Positions 6,784 to 9,528 of a DNA stretch of 9,528 nucleotides are shown piece after piece. The notes below the pieces were generated by a model that saw only the letters and a program-made list of their open reading frames with translations, was not told where the DNA came from and searched no databases. Origin of the DNA: Glaciecola sp. UBA983 (lineage in GTDB: Bacteria; Pseudomonadota; Gammaproteobacteria; Enterobacterales; Alteromonadaceae); the NCBI GenBank assembly GCA_002292215.1, contig DBBN01000083.1, forward strand, positions 24,121-33,648. Reading direction: 5' to 3'. A program made the position numbers and the translations under genes. Position 1 is the stretch's first letter. Each line of letters starts with the position of its first letter.

Positions 6784-7881
6784 TTAGGTATGCGTCACAC
6801 AACACTCTCGTAATACCGATGTTGCAAAGCAGCCAACGGGTAATGTAAAACTGATGGTTAATGTTGCATCATCGATAATTTGTGTTGTGATATCTTGTGG
6901 CAACAAATGCAGCGCTCGGCGTTCTTGTTTAAGACCTAGCAGTGCTAATGATTCGCATATCTGTGGGTATGAAGTCGCTAATTGTGATTCTAATGCCAAT
7001 GCGACATCTTGCGCTGCAACTGAACCTTGTCCCCATAACGGCGCAGATAAGTCGACATCATGTTCATTTAAGCGTTGCTGTAATAAGCCTATTTCATCAT
7101 GTTGTGCGATAAAATAGCTATTGCTACCACTGAGCATGACGACATCACCGGCTAAAATAGTGTGATCAATACCTAATTGAATACGCTGTGATACACAGAC
7201 ATTAAATAACCAACTACGTAAGGCTGATATCGCTACCGAACGTTTATTGCGGTTTTTGATTTTACCACCAGTAAAGAGCTGTTCGGCTAAGATTAAGTTG
7301 CCACCCACTTTGGTTTGTTGCTGATGGTTTTGATCTAAAAAACGCACTTCACCAAAGCGCTGCTGCCCATAGTAATTAGGCACACCTGTTTGTTTAATGG
7401 CTGCTAATTTGTTAACAATCGCGGGTATATCGCTGACTTCGCGCAACGTGATGATAAATTGATTGTGCTTGAGCACGCCAGTACGTAGTTTTTTATCGTG
7501 GCGAGTGACTTGCAAGATCTTAATGCCATCTAGCATAAACGCATCCCAATCGAAGGCTTTTTTCCCAGGAGAATGAATGCCAAACCATTGTGTGGATGTT
7601 GAGAACTTATCTTTACGCCCGGCATACGTGACATTTCTGAGGGGCAGCTGCGTAAAACTGGCAAATTGTTCAGCAACATATGCGGTGTTTAATCCGGTTT
7701 TCTCCACTTGAACAAAAATATGCTCTCCTGTACCCGTAGGCGTAAATCCTAAGACTTCATTGACTTTAAAGTCACTTAATTCACGTTTAAAAGCGGCGGT
7801 TGCCGATGGCGCAGCATGCTGATAAGCAAAATCTAAATCAGGAAACTGTGGAAAGGTAAGACTATCGGTCTGAAGACTCAT
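6784..7881 (-). CDS. truD: tRNA pseudouridine(13) synthase TruD
   Basis: The 365-residue enzyme (E. coli 349) isomerises U13 to pseudouridine in certain tRNAs such as tRNA-Glu. The TruD-specific catalytic segment is present, with Asp91 as the nucleophile in VTYAGRKDKFSTSTQW. It is preceded by the FKRELSDFKVNEVLGF and GEHIFVQVEKTGLNT segments of the fold. VPNYYGQQRFG (about 167-177) is the family signature before the inserted TRUD domain, and the tail LPVGCFATSVLRE closes the catalytic domain. The ATG at 7881 shares one base with the ispF stop (TAATG). No Shine-Dalgarno is visible within 15 nt, so translation probably relies on reinitiation by ribosomes finishing ispF. Small differences from E. 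coli are extra N-terminal residues. The order ispF-truD-surE is standard for the class. Confidence 0.96.
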   Translation of the reverse strand: MSLQTDSLTFPQFPDLDFAYQHAAPSATAAFKRELSDFKVNEVLGFTPTGTGEHIFVQVEKTGLNTAYVAEQFASFTQLPLRNVTYAGRKDKFSTSTQWFGIHSPGKKAFDWDAFMLDGIKILQVTRHDKKLRTGVLKHNQFIITLREVSDIPAIVNKLAAIKQTGVPNYYGQQRFGEVRFLDQNHQQQTKVGGNLILAEQLFTGGKIKNRNKRSVAISALRSWLFNVCVSQRIQLGIDHTILAGDVVMLSGSNSYFIAQHDEIGLLQQRLNEHDVDLSAPLWGQGSVAAQDVALALESQLATSYPQICESLALLGLKQERRALHLLPQDITTQIIDDATLTISFTLPVGCFATSVLRECCVTHT

Positions 7882-8375
7882 TATAAGGAAATATCCGTAG
7901 TTCTTTGTACTATAACGACGGCATGGGTAGCAATGCCTTCTTTACGTCCGGTGTAACCTAGACGTTCAGTCGTGGTTGCTTTGACATTAATATTGTTAAT
8001 GCTGGTGGTCAGCACATTCGCAATATGCGTGCGCATACTATCAATGTGCGGTGCCATTTTTGGGGCTTGGGCCACAATCGTAATGTCGGCATTGCCAATG
8101 CTATAACCTTTTTCCTGAACTAACGTGTAAACATGTCGCAACAATGTAGAGCTATCAGCTCCTTTAAATGCTGGATCAGTATCTGGAAAATGTTTACCTA
8201 TATCACCCAATGCAACCGCGCCTAACAAAGCATCACATAAAGCATGTAACACAACATCCCCATCAGAATGAGCAATCAGTCCGGTTTCATATGCGATAGT
8301 TTGACCGGCTAAAATGAGGGGGTCAGTGCCACCAAATTTATGGACATCAAATCCATGACCAATACGGATATTCAT
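7881..8375 (-). CDS. ispF: 2-C-methyl-D-erythritol 2,4-cyclodiphosphate synthase
   Basis: The enzyme catalyses the fifth step of the MEP isoprenoid pathway, cyclising CDP-methylerythritol 2-phosphate to the cyclodiphosphate with release of CMP. It has 164 residues (E. coli 159). Metal ligands Asp10 and His12 lie in GHGFDVHKF, and His44 in [17 protein letters not shown]. The [12 protein letters not shown] loop and C-terminal [16 protein letters not shown] nucleotide-binding segment are also present. The ATG at 8375 overlaps the ispD stop as ATGA, and AAGG lies about 9 nt upstream. The gene is immediately followed by truD with a 1-nt overlap. The protein normally forms a homotrimer. Nothing unusual is seen. 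Confidence 0.97.
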   Translation of the reverse strand: MNIRIGHGFDVHKFGGTDPLILAGQTIAYETGLIAHSDGDVVLHALCDALLGAVALGDIGKHFPDTDPAFKGADSSTLLRHVYTLVQEKGYSIGNADITIVAQAPKMAPHIDSMRTHIANVLTTSINNINVKATTTERLGYTGRKEGIATHAVVIVQRTTDISL

Positions 8376-9082
8376 GACAATCGACCTTGTTGGGTTAAAT
8401 AAAATTCAGCCAAAGCTAGATCTTCTGGCAGCGTTATCTTGATGTTACTTGCCAGCCCTTGCACGAGTTGGACACGGTAACCTGCATATTCCATGGCTGA
8501 CGCTTCGTCTGTGATCGTCAGGTTTTGTTGCTGCGCTTGTTCGATAGCATGCTGCAGTGAATGGGCGCTAAATAACTGTGGCGTTAGAGCGTGCCATAAG
8601 GTCTCACGATCTATTGTGGTGTCGATAGACCGTGAGCCTCGTTGTATTTGTTTCATCGTATCAATAGCCGGTTTGGCTAAAATGGCGCCATGTGCTGATG
8701 GTTCATCAATAGTGGCTAAGAGCTTATCAATATCGGTGTGCGTCAAACAAGGTCTGGCGGCATCATGCACCATCACCCATTGATCATCGGTCAATGTGGC
8801 TAACCCATTTAAGACTGAATCAACACGTTCGTCACCACCTACTACACATGTTATTTTCGGATGATTAGCAATGGCGAGGTGGGTAAATTGTTGATCTTGA
8901 GGATGTAACGCAACGATAACGGATTCGATACGAGGGTGGTTCACTAACAGTTCTAAGGTATGAGCTATGACTGTTTGACTACCAAGCGTTAAATATTGCT
9001 TGGCGGTAGCTGCGGCCATACGAGAACCAATGCCTGCTGCTGGCACGATAACGGAAATTGGAGATACATTGGTAGTTAGCAT
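8372..9082 (-). CDS. ispD: 2-C-methyl-D-erythritol 4-phosphate cytidylyltransferase
   Basis: The enzyme transfers CMP from CTP to methylerythritol 4-phosphate, the third step of the MEP pathway. Its 236 residues equal the E. coli length. The CTP-binding loop [10 protein letters not shown] (13-22) carries Arg21, followed by Lys28 in AKQYL. Other family motifs are [24 protein letters not shown] (metal-binding Asp region), [29 protein letters not shown] and [17 protein letters not shown]. The ATG at 9082 lies 19 nt after ftsB and has no clear Shine-Dalgarno; a 5-codon frame starting at 9093 overlaps it. The gene overlaps ispF by 4 nt. Placement between ftsB and ispF is the usual gammaproteobacterial order. 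Confidence 0.97.
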   Translation of the reverse strand: MLTTNVSPISVIVPAAGIGSRMAAATAKQYLTLGSQTVIAHTLELLVNHPRIESVIVALHPQDQQFTHLAIANHPKITCVVGGDERVDSVLNGLATLTDDQWVMVHDAARPCLTHTDIDKLLATIDEPSAHGAILAKPAIDTMKQIQRGSRSIDTTIDRETLWHALTPQLFSAHSLQHAIEQAQQQNLTITDEASAMEYAGYRVQLVQGLASNIKITLPEDLALAEFYLTQQGRLS

Positions 9083-9101
9083 AGTTTTAGCATGGTTATT
9101 A

Positions 9102-9392
9102 TTAATTAGTACTCTTGGGGATAATCCGGTAAAACGTTTCGCCTTCTTTAATTAATCCTAACTCATTACGCGCACGTTCTTCTATCGCGTCTAAGCCAAT
9201 TTTGAGATCATTAATGTCTGCCGCGAGGAGCTTATTTCGTTGTAACAAATTGGCGTTTTGTTTTTGTCGCTGTTCAACTTCCTGTTGTAATGCTAAGTAA
9301 TCAGGAATGCTACGTTTGCCAAACCATAAGCGGTATTGCAATGCAAAGAGCAATGCTACTAATACCACTAAAATGATTTTATTTTGCCACAC
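9102..9392 (-). CDS. ftsB: Cell division protein FtsB
   Basis: The small bitopic inner-membrane protein is the partner of FtsL and FtsQ in the divisome. It has 96 residues (E. coli 103). A short cytoplasmic start is followed by one membrane span (about 5-22, KIILVVLVALLFALQ) and the YRLWFGKRSIPDY junction. A periplasmic coiled coil covers about 33-70, rich in Gln, Leu and Asn. The conserved IEERARNELGLIKEGETFYRI tail (about 70-90) is the family signature and FtsQ-binding region. The start is GTG at 9392, with AAGGGG (9400-9405) 7 nt upstream. It heads the ispD-ispF-truD run. The upstream gene is not enolase, unlike the common arrangement. Confidence 0.95.
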   Translation of the reverse strand: MWQNKIILVVLVALLFALQYRLWFGKRSIPDYLALQQEVEQRQKQNANLLQRNKLLAADINDLKIGLDAIEERARNELGLIKEGETFYRIIPKSTN

Positions 9393-9395
9393 AAC

Positions 9396-9421
9396 AATAC
9401 CCCTTATTAATCCAAGGTATT
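9396..9421 (-). promoter_or_regulatory. Imperfect inverted repeat overlapping the ftsB ribosome binding site
   Basis: AATACCCCTT (9396-9405) can pair with AAGGTATT (9414-9421), giving 8 bp with a 2-nt bulge and an 8-nt loop. The AAGGGG ribosome site of ftsB lies within the downstream arm, so the hairpin would partly hide it in the mRNA. There is no following T tract, so it does not look like a terminator. Function is inference. Confidence 0.3.
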
Positions 9422-9444
9422 GTAAAGGGTTTAACGACTTTTGC

Positions 9445-9528
9445 CTAGTCTGAGAAGAGCTTGCCTTTAAGTTTGTCTAAAAGCTTATCTTTAATTTGCT
9501 TAGAACCGCCTAATTCACCACTCAAAAG
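9445..9528 (-). CDS. C-terminal end of an unidentified minus-strand protein
   Basis: The only open minus-strand frame at the right edge gives 27 residues ending in a TAG at 9445-9447; the rest lies beyond the window. The tail is lysine- and leucine-rich and amphipathic (SKQIKDKLLDKLKGKLFSD), a pattern often seen at the ends of AsmA-like envelope proteins, but this is too little to name a family. It does not resemble the C-terminus of enolase, the usual gene upstream of ftsB. It ends 52 nt before the ftsB start on the same strand. The frame could be non-coding, but the codon pattern and clean stop make a real gene end likely. Confidence 0.5.
   Translation of the reverse strand, partial: LLSGELGGSKQIKDKLLDKLKGKLFSD

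Noticed and set aside
9076..9093. Five-codon minus-strand frame (ATG at 9093 to TAA at 9076) overlapping the ispD start.
   Set aside because: It has no ribosome site and is short enough to be chance; a leader-peptide role cannot be supported.
1..9528. Search for mobile elements, CRISPR arrays, tRNA or rRNA genes, toxin-antitoxin or phage-defence genes.
   Set aside because: Nearly all sequence is occupied by recognised housekeeping genes. No spaced direct repeats, transposase motifs, tRNA-like stems or small paired genes were seen.

Overview
This window is a stretch of ordinary gammaproteobacterial housekeeping chromosome. Nine genes in a row on the minus strand, ftsB-ispD-ispF-truD-surE-pcm-yqaA-nlpD-rpoS, match the classic stationary-phase/isoprenoid cluster of Escherichia, Vibrio and Shewanella. 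Protein details (RpoS core, RlmG, NlpD, Pcm) look most like Alteromonadales-type marine bacteria such as Shewanella, Moritella or relatives. The genus cannot be fixed by eye, and base composition is moderately AT-rich throughout with no visible island boundary.

Layout from right to left, following transcription. At 9448-9528 is the last 27 codons of an unidentified minus-strand gene that is not enolase, the usual neighbour of ftsB. Next come ftsB (divisome), ispD and ispF (MEP isoprenoid pathway), truD (tRNA pseudouridine synthase), surE (nucleotidase), pcm (isoaspartyl repair), a DedA-like membrane protein (yqaA), nlpD (lipoprotein that activates a cell-wall amidase) and rpoS (stationary-phase sigma factor). 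Spacing is tight: ispD/ispF and pcm/yqaA overlap by 4 nt, ispF/truD by 1 nt, and the largest gaps are 54 nt (truD-surE) and 63 nt (nlpD-rpoS). This is consistent with a polycistronic unit in which rpoS probably also has internal promoters.

The left third is a different arrangement. bolA and an alkB-type dioxygenase gene lie on the plus strand, with bolA running tail-to-tail into rpoS with 2 nt between stop codons. alkB is head-to-head with rlmG (23S rRNA methyltransferase) on the minus strand. rlmG is followed by a periplasmic cyclophilin-type prolyl isomerase gene (ppiA-like) cut off by the left window edge.

Functionally the window combines growth genes (division, isoprenoids, RNA modification) with stress and stationary-phase genes (RpoS, BolA, Pcm, SurE, AlkB). 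There are no rRNA or tRNA genes, CRISPR arrays or insertion sequences that I can see, and no gene-free stretch longer than 300 bases. I found no evidence of a novel system. The points most worth a second look cluster at the 5' end of rpoS: two Shine-Dalgarno copies in the leader, an A8 tract in codons 3-5 followed by a perfect 8-bp inverted repeat, and a sigma N-terminus about 37 residues longer than in E. coli.
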